14,936 nucleotides of DNA, from positions 1-14,936 of the forward strand of contig JAFTIV010000008.1 of NCBI GenBank assembly GCA_017456685.1, read 5' to 3'. The position numbers were made by a program, and so were the translations under genes. How positions within the stretch are numbered: position 1 is the first letter of the stretch; each line of letters begins with the position of its first letter. Shown here piece after piece: positions 1 through 6,359 of the stretch. Origin of the DNA: Clostridia bacterium. Its GTDB lineage: Bacteria; Bacillota; Clostridia; Oscillospirales; CAG-272. The notes below the pieces were generated by a model. That model saw nothing but the letters and a program-made list of their open reading frames with translations. It was not told where the DNA came from and searched no databases.

Positions 1-27
1 GCAATGCAAATCAAAGAAGGATATCAT
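1..27 (-). CDS. Probable M19 family membrane dipeptidase, first 9 codons only
   Basis: An ATG at 25-27 (minus strand) opens a frame reading MISFFDLHC before the window ends. The FDLHC start resembles the N-terminus of peptidase M19 (renal/membrane dipeptidase) proteins, which usually begin with a strand ending in a zinc-binding HCD motif. The start lies one base after the yraN stop (29-31), and a GAGG just before it overlaps the yraN stop region, so it would be the next gene of the lepB-rbgA-rnhB-yraN operon. Nine residues are too few for a firm call: the frame and start are seen, the family is inferred. Confidence 0.42.
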
Positions 28-28
28 A

Positions 29-421
29 TCACCTCGAAAACGCGTTTTCTATGTAATTTAAATCGCAAACAACAAGCTTGCCATTTTCCTCGTTGACATA
101 TATTTCACACACATCCATTCGAGGCTGCTTGATAGAATGCTTTTTAGGTAGCGTTTTTATATAGTAATATGCAAATTTAAGAAGATTTGTTCTTTTTGAT
201 GCATTTATCGCATCGGCACCGCGTCCTAAGTTGTTTTTATTTACACGGCGCGTTTTTACTTCAATAAAGTAAACAAAATTTTTATCCGTGGCAATAATGT
301 CGGTTTCAAGATGCCCTAAGCGACTATTTCTTGCTAAAACCTTGAAGCCTAAGCGTTTTATGTATTTAACACAGGCATTTTCGCCAAAATCGCCAACCTC
401 TTTTTTGGTAATCTCACTCAT
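29..421 (-). CDS. yraN: YraN family (UPF0102) nuclease-fold protein
   Basis: The 130-residue product is the usual length for the YraN/UPF0102 family, which has a restriction-endonuclease-like fold and no settled cellular role. Visible family features are the N-terminal [12 protein letters not shown] helix (about 10-21), an ETDIIA segment in place of the common GEIDLIA, and the FIEVKTR strand (about 52-58) carrying the E-x-K pair of this nuclease fold. Its ATG overlaps the end of rnhB by eight bases (ATGAGTGA), with no clear separate SD, so translation is probably coupled to rnhB. The rnhB-yraN pairing is common in Gram-positive bacteria. Family assignment is firm; a nuclease activity is inference. 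Confidence 0.9.
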   Translation of the reverse strand: MSEITKKEVGDFGENACVKYIKRLGFKVLARNSRLGHLETDIIATDKNFVYFIEVKTRRVNKNNLGRGADAINASKRTNLLKFAYYYIKTLPKKHSIKQPRMDVCEIYVNEENGKLVVCDLNYIENAFSR

Positions 422-982
422 TGTCGAGAAATTTCAAAAAGCTGGGACGATGAATAGGGCAGGGACCATATTTTCTAATTGCGTCCATATGAGCCTTTGT
501 GCCATATCCCTTATGCTTTGCAAAGCCGTATTCGGGATATTCCTTGTCGTATTCTATACACATACGGTCTCTTGTTACCTTGGCAAGAATAGAAGCAGCG
601 GCAATCGAAGGGACTGTAGCATCGCCCTTTACAACTGTTTTTACGGGGATTTTGAAGCCGGTTGCCCTGTTGCCATCTATAAGTGCCATGTCAGCAGGAG
701 CATTAAGCCCTTCTACAGCGCGATTCATAGCGAGCATAGTAGCATTTAGAATATTATATTCTTCAATTTCCTCAACAGTAGCAAGAGCTATGCAATAGGA
801 AATCGCATTTTCTTTAATTACATCAAAAAGTGCCTCGCGCTTCTTTTCGGTGAGTTTTTTTGAGTCGTCAAGTCCTTCAAGCACAAAGCCCTCTGGTAAA
901 ATGCACGCAGCTGTAACAACGGGTCCCATCAAAGGACCTCTGCCTGCCTCGTCAACACCACATATAAGCTTTATTTTGTCAT
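414..982 (-). CDS. rnhB: Ribonuclease HII, with an anomalous 5' end
   Basis: RNase HII cleaves RNA, including single ribonucleotides, in RNA-DNA hybrids in the cytoplasm. The acidic active site is complete: DE in VDEAGRGP, D in LIDGN and D in VTRDR, with LDDSKKL and the GYGTKAH and HRPSF segments also present. The first in-frame start, TTG at 930-932, falls after the DEAGRGP motif and cannot be the real one. The frame stays open up to the stop at 1005-1007 but holds no ATG, GTG, TTG or CTG before the motif. ATG codons at 980-982 and 992-994 are one frame off and hit TAA at 971-973. One extra A in the four-A run (974-977) would give [17 protein letters not shown] and a normal 189-residue enzyme. 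The span given starts at that ATG and assumes a shift there. It lies between rbgA and yraN in one operon. Confidence 0.85.
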
Positions 983-1008
983 TTTTATATGCATTTTCAA
1001 ATTCTTAA

Positions 1009-1887
1009 TCAAGCATTTTTATCCTCCGGAGCCTCAATTGTGATGCATCCAATTTTTGCGCTTCTAAATTCCTCAAGAAGAGTATTTGCTGTGCGCTCGG
1101 TATTGATTTCGCCACCCGAGATTAAAAATCCGCGTTTTCGTCCCACAAGCTCAAAAACCTCGTAATCCATATCACAAGCATTAAGCTCAGCCTGAGAGAT
1201 TTTGTATCTTGTCATAAAGGCCTCTGGTGCGATGGTGCGCAAGCGAGAGCATAATAAAACAGCGATATACTCAGTATCTAAAATGGCATCCTTTATGGCG
1301 CCAGTGATAGCAAGATTTTCTCCAACCACCTTTTCCTCAAACTTTGGCCAAAGAACACCTGGCATATCCATAAGATCAAGGCCTATTGTGGTGGGAATCC
1401 ATTGCTTATTTAGAGTAACACCAGGACGATTTTCAACCTTTGCCTTTTTAGATCCGCAAAGCTTGTTAATAAGAGAGGATTTTCCAACATTAGGAATGCC
1501 GACAAACATAGCCTTAAGCTTTCTACCGATCATTCCCTTGTCCTCGTATTTTTTTATTTTATCAGCAAGAATTTCCTTAACACTTGAGGCGAGCATAGAG
1601 AAGCCCTCGCCTGTTATGCAGTCAACAGCAATTGCATATTTTCCCTTTGCCTTATAATATTCAATCCATTTTTTAGTCATTACCTTATCGGCAATAGAGC
1701 ATTTATTAAGGACGGTCAAGCAAGGCTTGTCGCCTATAATTTTTGCAATTTCTGGGTTTTTTGAGCTATATGGAATTCTTGCGTCCAAAATTTCAACAAC
1801 TATATCAACTTCCTTAAGGTTTTCCGCAATAAGACGACGAGTTTTCGCCATATGCCCAGGAAACCATTGTATAACATCGGATTGCAT
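1009..1887 (-). CDS. rbgA: Ribosome biogenesis GTPase RbgA (YlqF)
   Basis: RbgA is a circularly permuted GTPase needed for late assembly of the 50S subunit in Bacillus subtilis. The 292 residues start with the family signature IQWFPGHMAK (6-15). The permuted motif order is visible: a G4-like motif at 61-64, G1 GIPNVGKSS at 130-138, G2 threonine T158 in RPGVT, G3 DMPG at 174-177, then a C-terminal helical RNA-binding region. G4 reads NKCS rather than NKxD, so the aspartate that normally selects guanine is a serine. An SD (AAGAGG, 1893-1898) lies five bases before the ATG, and the lepB stop is only nine bases upstream, indicating one operon. Confidence 0.95.
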   Translation of the reverse strand: MQSDVIQWFPGHMAKTRRLIAENLKEVDIVVEILDARIPYSSKNPEIAKIIGDKPCLTVLNKCSIADKVMTKKWIEYYKAKGKYAIAVDCITGEGFSMLASSVKEILADKIKKYEDKGMIGRKLKAMFVGIPNVGKSSLINKLCGSKKAKVENRPGVTLNKQWIPTTIGLDLMDMPGVLWPKFEEKVVGENLAITGAIKDAILDTEYIAVLLCSRLRTIAPEAFMTRYKISQAELNACDMDYEVFELVGRKRGFLISGGEINTERTANTLLEEFRSAKIGCITIEAPEDKNA

Positions 1888-1896
1888 AAATACCTC

Positions 1897-2541
1897 TTAT
1901 TTTACAGCGCCTATTTTTTGTAGGGGAAGCAATCTAAAAATAACCTTTCCCACAATTTCGCTTTCCTTTATAAATCTACCATGCCCTAATGTTTCGTATC
2001 TACTATCATAAGAAACATTTCTGTTGTCACCGAGAACAAAAACATAACCCTCAGGAACCTCGTATTCAATTACCTCGAATTCGGGGTGAACATCAGTTGG
2101 TCTTGAAGGAAAGGGTCTGCCCTCGTAATAAGCATAATCCTCTTCGATAAGCTCTCCATCCACATAAACATCAAAGGTTGGATTGTAAGGGTCAAATCTT
2201 CCGTATTTTAAAGCTACCCTTTGACCACCAGTTGCAATAACTCTTTTGACAATAGTTAATGGAGTAGTCTCGTTTGTATATTCGCTTGTCGAAATAGTTT
2301 GAATAACAACAATATCACCATTTTCAGGATCGTATGAGAAAAACGGGTCGGCAACAACTAAATATTCTTTATCGTGAAGCGTTGGAACCATAGAATCTCC
2401 ATCTACAACGCTAAGCTTAGCAAAAAACACAAAAATAATTAATACAAGAGCAATAGCCATTACAATCGATTCAAGAGTCTCGTAAACGGTTGCGAGTGCC
2501 TTGCTTTTATTGTTCACCTCTTTGGTGAAATCCTCGTTCAT
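1897..2541 (-). CDS. lepB: Signal peptidase I
   Basis: This membrane serine protease removes signal peptides from exported proteins on the outer face of the membrane. The 214-residue protein has a cytoplasmic N-terminus, one transmembrane helix (about 24-44) and then the S26 boxes: GDSMVPT with nucleophile S50, IVKRVIATGG with general base K99, and GDNRNVSYDSR at 171-181. The single N-terminal anchor and short length fit the Gram-positive SipS type. A strong SD, AAGGAGGG (2551-2558), precedes the ATG. It is the first gene of the minus-strand operon and carries its own promoter. Confidence 0.96.
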   Translation of the reverse strand: MNEDFTKEVNNKSKALATVYETLESIVMAIALVLIIFVFFAKLSVVDGDSMVPTLHDKEYLVVADPFFSYDPENGDIVVIQTISTSEYTNETTPLTIVKRVIATGGQRVALKYGRFDPYNPTFDVYVDGELIEEDYAYYEGRPFPSRPTDVHPEFEVIEYEVPEGYVFVLGDNRNVSYDSRYETLGHGRFIKESEIVGKVIFRLLPLQKIGAVK

Positions 2542-2583
2542 AGAGAAGCGCCCTCCTTGTTAAAAACTACAATAACACATAAT

Positions 2584-2612
2584 ATTGTACCACGAAAAGA
2601 AAAATTTAACAA
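2584..2612 (-). promoter_or_regulatory. SigA-type promoter for lepB operon
   Basis: On the minus strand, -35 TTGTTA (2607-2612) and -10 TACAAT (2584-2589) are separated by exactly 17 bases, about 43 bases before the lepB ATG. No other promoter was seen for the downstream genes, so lepB, rbgA, rnhB, yraN and the dipeptidase are probably one transcript. Confidence 0.8.
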
Positions 2613-2677
2613 TACTTTTTTTAAAATTATATTATATAAATGAAAAATAACTTTTTTGAGAAAAATGAAAAAAAGGC

Positions 2678-2706
2678 TTGCAATTTGAAAATATCTATGT
2701 TATAAT
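2678..2706 (+). promoter_or_regulatory. SigA-type promoter for rplS
   Basis: The -35 TTGCAA (2678-2683) and perfect -10 TATAAT (2701-2706) have a 17-base spacer. It is divergent from the lepB promoter, with about 65 bases between their -35 boxes. Transcription should start near 2713, leaving a leader of about 80 bases before rplS. Confidence 0.85.
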
Positions 2707-2712
2707 GTCCGC

Positions 2713-2793
2713 AAGTGTGCATTTATGCACCAACGGGGTGGTCCGCTGCGAGGCTCTGCATGAACACCCTATGATTAAATGGAGGGCGCGAAA
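2713..2793 (+). promoter_or_regulatory. Structured rplS leader, probable L19 leader
   Basis: The short region between the promoter and rplS can fold into a hairpin GTGCA-TTTA-TGCAC (2717-2730). Further on, a longer-range pairing joins GGGTG (2736-2740) with CACCC (2765-2769) just before the SD. Firmicutes rplS genes are known to carry an autoregulatory L19 leader in this position. The location and paired elements fit, but matching to the family model was not possible by eye. Confidence 0.55.
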
Positions 2794-3135
2794 ATGGATA
2801 AGATCCAAGCACTTGTAAACGAGCAATTGAAGACAGAAGTACCTGAATTCGGTATCGGTGATACTGTAAAGGTACACAACCTCATTAAAGAGGGAACAAG
2901 AGAAAGAATTCAAATTTTTGAAGGAACCGTTATTGCAAAGCACGGCGGTGGAATTTCTGAAACCTTCACTGTAAGACGTGTTGCTTACGGCTGTGGTGTT
3001 GAAAAGACATTCCCACTTCATTCTCCTCATGTAGCTAAGGTTGAGGTTACCAGAGTTGGTAAGGTTAGAAGAGCGAAGCTCTATTACCTTCGTGACAGAG
3101 TTGGTAAGGCTTCCAAGGTTAAGGAGCAAATCTAA
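2794..3135 (+). CDS. rplS: 50S ribosomal protein L19
   Basis: L19 sits at the 30S-50S interface of the ribosome. The 113-residue sequence is typical along its whole length: [22 protein letters not shown], the VIAKHGGG turn, [22 protein letters not shown], and the basic [17 protein letters not shown] end. The start was set at the ATG at 2794, because an ATG fifteen bases earlier (2779) overlaps the SD GGAGGG (2781-2786), while 2794 lies seven bases after it. The gene stands alone between its own promoter and terminator rather than in the common rpsP-rimM-trmD-rplS operon, and it points away from lepB. Confidence 0.97.
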   Translation: MDKIQALVNEQLKTEVPEFGIGDTVKVHNLIKEGTRERIQIFEGTVIAKHGGGISETFTVRRVAYGCGVEKTFPLHSPHVAKVEVTRVGKVRRAKLYYLRDRVGKASKVKEQI

Positions 3136-3156
3136 TTTAATTCTACTAAAGAAAAT

Positions 3157-3186
3157 ATCTCCGTTGACTCAACGGAGATTTTTTCT
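3157..3186 (+). terminator. Intrinsic terminator after rplS
   Basis: An inverted repeat ATCTCCGTTGA / TCAACGGAGAT (3157-3179) is followed by a run of T with one C. It begins about twenty bases after the rplS stop. The opposite strand has only a broken T-run, so termination of the convergent minus-strand gene here would be weaker. Confidence 0.9.
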
Positions 3187-3188
3187 TT

Positions 3189-3647
3189 TTATGTCTTGAA
3201 TTTGTGCCTTTTAATTCTTGATTTGTGGTGCTTTTTATCTCTCTTTCTTGATAAAAAAGCAAAAAATGTTGATATTACGGGTATTAGGGCGCGAAGAATA
3301 ATGCTCGATGTGCTTGGCGTGTCTTTAATGAGAAAAGCAAGCATAAGGGTGGAAAAATAAATCATAAAGCCTAAAATAAGTCCGCCAAATAACCATCTTT
3401 CGCCATTTATTCTTGTTAAAGCAACAGAGCATACCGCAACCGAAAGATATAAGGAAAAAAGCGATGCAAACTGGATTTTAGAGGTTGGGTTTTCAGTTTT
3501 AAAGAATATCGCAGAGCAGATAAGAGCTGAAATAACTGCCACAAGCGCGAATATCAGCAAAAACACCGCACACCGAATTATTAGCTTATAAAACGGCATT
3601 CCCTCGCTTGCCTTGTCGTGATAAGGATGATTGATTACAGAATTCAT
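3189..3647 (-). CDS. Small four-helix membrane protein, TIGR04086-like
   Basis: The 152-residue protein has about four hydrophobic segments (roughly 22-50, 58-79, 85-108 and 114-133) and a very basic C-terminal tail (RKRDKKHHKSRIKRHKFKT), probably cytoplasmic. Its position directly downstream of yajC, together with size and topology, fits the Clostridia-wide TIGR04086 family, whose function is unknown. Any role in Sec export is only suggested by its neighbour. The ATG at 3645-3647 has an SD (GAGG) eight bases upstream, and that SD is part of a hairpin stem. Membrane topology is clear, the family name is moderately sure, and the function is unknown. Confidence 0.75.
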   Translation of the reverse strand: MNSVINHPYHDKASEGMPFYKLIIRCAVFLLIFALVAVISALICSAIFFKTENPTSKIQFASLFSLYLSVAVCSVALTRINGERWLFGGLILGFMIYFSTLMLAFLIKDTPSTSSIILRALIPVISTFFAFLSRKRDKKHHKSRIKRHKFKT

Positions 3648-3655
3648 AATAAAAA

Positions 3656-3690
3656 CCTCGCAAAAGTACTTACTAAAGTATATTTGCGAG
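3656..3690 (-). promoter_or_regulatory. Hairpin between yajC and the membrane protein gene
   Basis: On the minus strand, CTCGCAAA (3690-3683) pairs with TTTGCGAG (3664-3657), and inside it TACTT pairs with AAGTA (3680-3676 with 3671-3667). The 3' arm contains most of the GCGAGG SD of the downstream gene and is followed by GTTTTTATT and the ATG. It could be a weak terminator that lowers the second gene's level, or a structure hiding its SD. The geometry allows both. Confidence 0.65.
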
Positions 3691-3707
3691 ATTTTAAATA
3701 TATGAAA

Positions 3708-4172
3708 TTATTTTTCCTCTGTATCTTCAGCAGGAGCCTCAACAGGAGCCTCAACAGGCTCAGCATCCTTCTTGGACGCCTTCTTGTCGGCCTTGTCATC
3801 TACCTTTTCAGCCTTTTCTATCTTAGCTGATTTTTCTTCCTTTGCCTCAGAGCCGTCCATAGGAACCTCACCGCGCTTTTGAGCAGCACTTACATCAACA
3901 TTACGAACAGCAGTTCTCAAAAATCTAATTTTTGTCTTGTCTCTGCTTGTTTCGATTGTGATAGTTTCTTCCTTGATGCTCACAATTTCACCAACAATAC
4001 CACCGATAGTGGTAATTTCGTCTCCAACCTCAAGGTTGTTTCTCATTTCGTTAGCCTGTTGCTCTTGCTTCTTATTAGAACGATACATAAAGAAGAACAC
4101 AACAACAAGAAGAACAATCATAATAATTGGCATAAAGCTTGTTGAGTCAGCAAATAATGCAATAATTGACAT
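3708..4172 (-). CDS. yajC: Sec translocase accessory subunit YajC
   Basis: YajC is a single-pass membrane protein associated with SecDF and the SecYEG channel. The protein has a short N-terminus, one transmembrane helix (about 13-30), a basic RSNKKQEQQ stretch, and the conserved cytoplasmic domain NNLEVGDEITTIGGIVGEI (about 45-63). At 154 residues it is longer than typical YajC (about 90-110) because of a disordered, K/E/A-rich tail (about 105-154) ending in repeated PVEA units. The SD GGAGG precedes the ATG. It is first in a two-gene minus-strand unit with its own promoter. No secD or secF is visible. Confidence 0.93.
   Translation of the reverse strand: MSIIALFADSTSFMPIIMIVLLVVVFFFMYRSNKKQEQQANEMRNNLEVGDEITTIGGIVGEIVSIKEETITIETSRDKTKIRFLRTAVRNVDVSAAQKRGEVPMDGSEAKEEKSAKIEKAEKVDDKADKKASKKDAEPVEAPVEAPAEDTEEK
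3731..3754. repeat. 12-bp tandem repeat in the yajC 3' end
   Basis: Two copies of CAGGAGCCTCAA lie head to tail, followed by a partial third. They encode the repeated PVEA units of the YajC tail, so copy number could vary without shifting the frame. Confidence 0.8.
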
Positions 4173-4205
4173 TTTATAATAACCTCCATATATAAATTAT
4201 ATCTA

Positions 4206-4234
4206 ATTGTACCCTATTTTAAATGGATTTGCAA
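4206..4234 (-). promoter_or_regulatory. SigA-type promoter for yajC
   Basis: On the minus strand, -35 TTGCAA (4229-4234) and -10 TACAAT (4206-4211) are 17 bases apart, about 33 bases before the yajC ATG. Confidence 0.85.
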
Positions 4235-4291
4235 GGCTTTTTCTAAAAAAAGGTAAAAATAATTAAAATATTTTTTGTTAGGTGCTTTTTA

Positions 4292-4320
4292 TTGAAAATA
4301 AGTAGGTTTTATGATAAAAT
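4292..4320 (+). promoter_or_regulatory. SigA-type promoter ending at the start of the RluA-type gene
   Basis: The -35 TTGAAA (4292-4297) and -10 TAAAAT (4315-4320) have a 17-base spacer. Transcription would start around 4326-4328, on the start codon of the gene, which has no SD. The mRNA may therefore be leaderless. Confidence 0.65.
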
Positions 4321-4326
4321 AATGAT

Positions 4327-5211
4327 ATGAGATATATTATTAACGAAAAACAGGACAAAATAGTTTTGAAGGAGCTTTTAAAAAACGAGCTCGGTCTTTC
4401 GACAAGGCTTATAATATCTCTAAAGCAAAGAGAAAACGGCATTTTGGTGAATGGAAGGCACGAAAATGTACTTAAAACCTTGAATGCTGGAGATGTTGTA
4501 GAGCTTGATTTTGCCGATAAGGAAGAGGACACGAGCGAGTACCTTGAAAAAACAAATATTCCTATAAAAATCATATATGAGGACGAAAATTTTACAATTG
4601 TGAACAAGGATGCAAATATGCCAACGCATCAATCCTTGAAGCATTATACTGATACCCTTGCAAATGCGCTTGCGTATAGGTATCGTGAGCGTCCTTATGT
4701 GTTTAGGGCAATAAATAGGCTTGATAAGGATACAAGCGGAGTCGTTGTTACTGCTAACAATCGCTTTTTTGCAGATGTTCTTTCTCGCAAGCTTAAAAGT
4801 GGTGGGTTTCATAAGAAATATATTGCAATAGTTTCCGGAAGAATTGACATCGACGGGAAAATAGACGCACCGATAAAACGAGAAAAAGAAAGTATTATTA
4901 CAAGAATTGTTTCTCCAGATGGTGATGCTGCAACCACTGAATATAAGCCACTTCTTGCGTGCGACGATATAAGTGTGCTTCTTGTTACGCCAATAACTGG
5001 TAGAACTCATCAAATAAGGGTTCATATGGCAAGCATCGGGCATCCTATAATAGGTGATGACCTTTACGGAAGCTCAAGCGAATATATTGACCGACAGGCA
5101 TTACACGCCTATACATTAAAAATTGATGGAATAGGCGAATTCAAAGCTCCTATACCTGATGATATGATGGAACTGATAAGGAGATATTTTGAAAATGACG
5201 AGATTTCGTAA
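4327..5211 (+). CDS. RluA family pseudouridine synthase
   Basis: The enzyme converts specific uridines in structured RNA (rRNA or tRNA) to pseudouridine. The 294 residues show an N-terminal S4-like RNA-binding domain (about 12-62, with LSTRLIISLKQRENGILVNG), the catalytic motif NRLDKDTSG with D133, and the RluA segments GRTHQIRVHMASIGHPIIGDDLYG. It could be an RluD/YlyB-like 23S enzyme, but the substrate cannot be told within this family. No SD precedes the ATG, and a tiny overlapping frame (ATG ATA TGA) lies at 4322-4330. The 3' end overlaps the next gene by 17 bases, so the two are probably cotranscribed. Confidence 0.93.
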   Translation: MRYIINEKQDKIVLKELLKNELGLSTRLIISLKQRENGILVNGRHENVLKTLNAGDVVELDFADKEEDTSEYLEKTNIPIKIIYEDENFTIVNKDANMPTHQSLKHYTDTLANALAYRYRERPYVFRAINRLDKDTSGVVVTANNRFFADVLSRKLKSGGFHKKYIAIVSGRIDIDGKIDAPIKREKESIITRIVSPDGDAATTEYKPLLACDDISVLLVTPITGRTHQIRVHMASIGHPIIGDDLYGSSSEYIDRQALHAYTLKIDGIGEFKAPIPDDMMELIRRYFENDEIS

Positions 5212-6301
5212 AATTAGAGAATATATACCGCTTAGAGCAATGATAATTTTTGCGATAACGATAGTAAGCCTTATCTTGTTCATTGTCGTTCGATGCTCCG
5301 TTGCCTTTGCGGATTTCTTTAATTACTATCTTACAATGCCTGTAAGAATGGTAATTTCGAGCATTACCTCTATAATTCCTATATCAATAGCAGAGCTACT
5401 CCTTATTACAATCCCAATATGGATAGGACTTTTGATATTTTTTGGAGTAAAGCAGGTAAATAAAGGCAAAAAGCAAGGAATACGATATTTATGCTATCTT
5501 CTTTGTGTGCTTTGCTTTGTTTTTATAACCTTTGTTTGGACCTATTCAAGTGGATATAATACGACCTCGATTGACAAAAAGCTTGGTCTTGACAGGGAAA
5601 TTGTCAGTGCCAAGGAGCTTTATGATACAGCCCTTTGGTTAACAGATAATTTAAACGAATTAGCGCCGAGCATCATGTACGATGAAACGGGTGCCTCGGC
5701 TATGCCTTACTCGTATTCTAAAATGAGCTCTAAGCTCTGTGATGCATACAACGGATTTGTTGATAAATATGGAATATTACACACCTTTCGTAGCAAAATA
5801 AAGCCCATAATGCTAAGTGAGCCGATGACCTATACTCACATTTCGGGAATTTATTCCTTTATGACGGGCGAAAGCAATGTAAATGTAAATTATCCCGACT
5901 TTATCATCGCATCAAGCTCTGTTCACGAGCTCGCACACCAGCGCGGAATCGCAAGAGAGGAGGAGGCGAATTTTATTGCCTTTCTTGTGTGTATAGGCTC
6001 AAATGATAAATTTTTGCAATATAGTGGGTATCTTGATGTTTATCAAGAGGTTATGAGTGCGCTATATTCTGCCGATAAAAAGCTCTACAAGGATGCTTCT
6101 TCAAGGCTTTGCGAAAAGGCATATTATGATAGGGTAAGCTACTCTAAATTCTTTGAAAAATACAAAGATTCAAAGCCTGCACAAATATCTGGTAGCATAA
6201 ATGATTCCTTTTTACAGGCGAACGGACAAACGGCAGGCGTTAAAAGCTACGGAATGGTTACAGATCTTGCAGTTGCATATTATAAATCTCTAAATAGCTA
6301 A
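5195..6301 (+). CDS. DUF3810-like membrane protein with an HExxH motif
   Basis: The 368-residue protein has three N-terminal membrane segments (about 13-42, 58-84 and 96-117), then a large domain predicted to lie outside the membrane. That domain contains HELAHQRGIAREEEANF (from about 244), a classic HExxH zinc-protease motif with glutamates about ten residues further on, as in DUF3810 proteins. A metallopeptidase activity is inferred; substrate and role are unknown. Placement just before murA hints at a cell-envelope job. The ATG at 5195 follows AAGGAG (5178-5183) by 11 bases. A TTG at 5189, five bases after that SD, would add two residues and is a real alternative. Confidence 0.82.
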   Translation: MTRFRKIREYIPLRAMIIFAITIVSLILFIVVRCSVAFADFFNYYLTMPVRMVISSITSIIPISIAELLLITIPIWIGLLIFFGVKQVNKGKKQGIRYLCYLLCVLCFVFITFVWTYSSGYNTTSIDKKLGLDREIVSAKELYDTALWLTDNLNELAPSIMYDETGASAMPYSYSKMSSKLCDAYNGFVDKYGILHTFRSKIKPIMLSEPMTYTHISGIYSFMTGESNVNVNYPDFIIASSSVHELAHQRGIAREEEANFIAFLVCIGSNDKFLQYSGYLDVYQEVMSALYSADKKLYKDASSRLCEKAYYDRVSYSKFFEKYKDSKPAQISGSINDSFLQANGQTAGVKSYGMVTDLAVAYYKSLNS

Positions 6302-6307
6302 TAAACA

Positions 6308-6359
6308 TTTTTACCCTGCGTGAATATAATGTAACAGACCTATTCACGCGAGGTAAAAA
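6308..6359 (+). promoter_or_regulatory. Large hairpin masking the murA SD and start codon
   Basis: TTTTTACC (6308-6315) pairs with GGTAAAAA (6352-6359), and GCGTGAATA (6318-6326) with TATTCACGC (6341-6349). The only interruption is a C-A mismatch beside a U-G pair. The loop is 14 bases. The 3' arm contains the whole SD (GCGAGG, 6348-6353) and the A of the murA ATG. No T-run follows, so it is not a normal terminator. The 5' arm begins seven bases after the upstream stop codon. Confidence 0.8.

Noticed and set aside
288..749. Plus-strand open frame of 153 codons
   Set aside because: It lies antisense to yraN and rnhB, which have clear families; the translation resembles no protein and has no ribosome site.
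2760..2774. Tiny upstream open frame before rplS (ATG AAC ACC CTA TGA)
   Set aside because: It has no ribosome binding site and falls inside the presumed structured leader; likely chance.
2695..3129. Minus-strand open frame of 144 codons across rplS
   Set aside because: It is antisense to the rplS leader and gene, has unusual composition, and would run through the rplS promoter.
3140..3660. scfA (SCIFF peptide) gene near yajC
   Set aside because: This peptide is often near yajC in Clostridia, but no short cysteine-rich frame was found here.
4420..5043. Minus-strand open frame of 207 codons
   Set aside because: It lies entirely inside the RluA-type gene on the other strand; that protein has all family motifs, this one has none.
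6273..6293. Promoter inside the end of the DUF3810-like gene for murA
   Set aside because: A TTGCAG and a TATAAA-like box exist, but spacing between them is only about eight bases.
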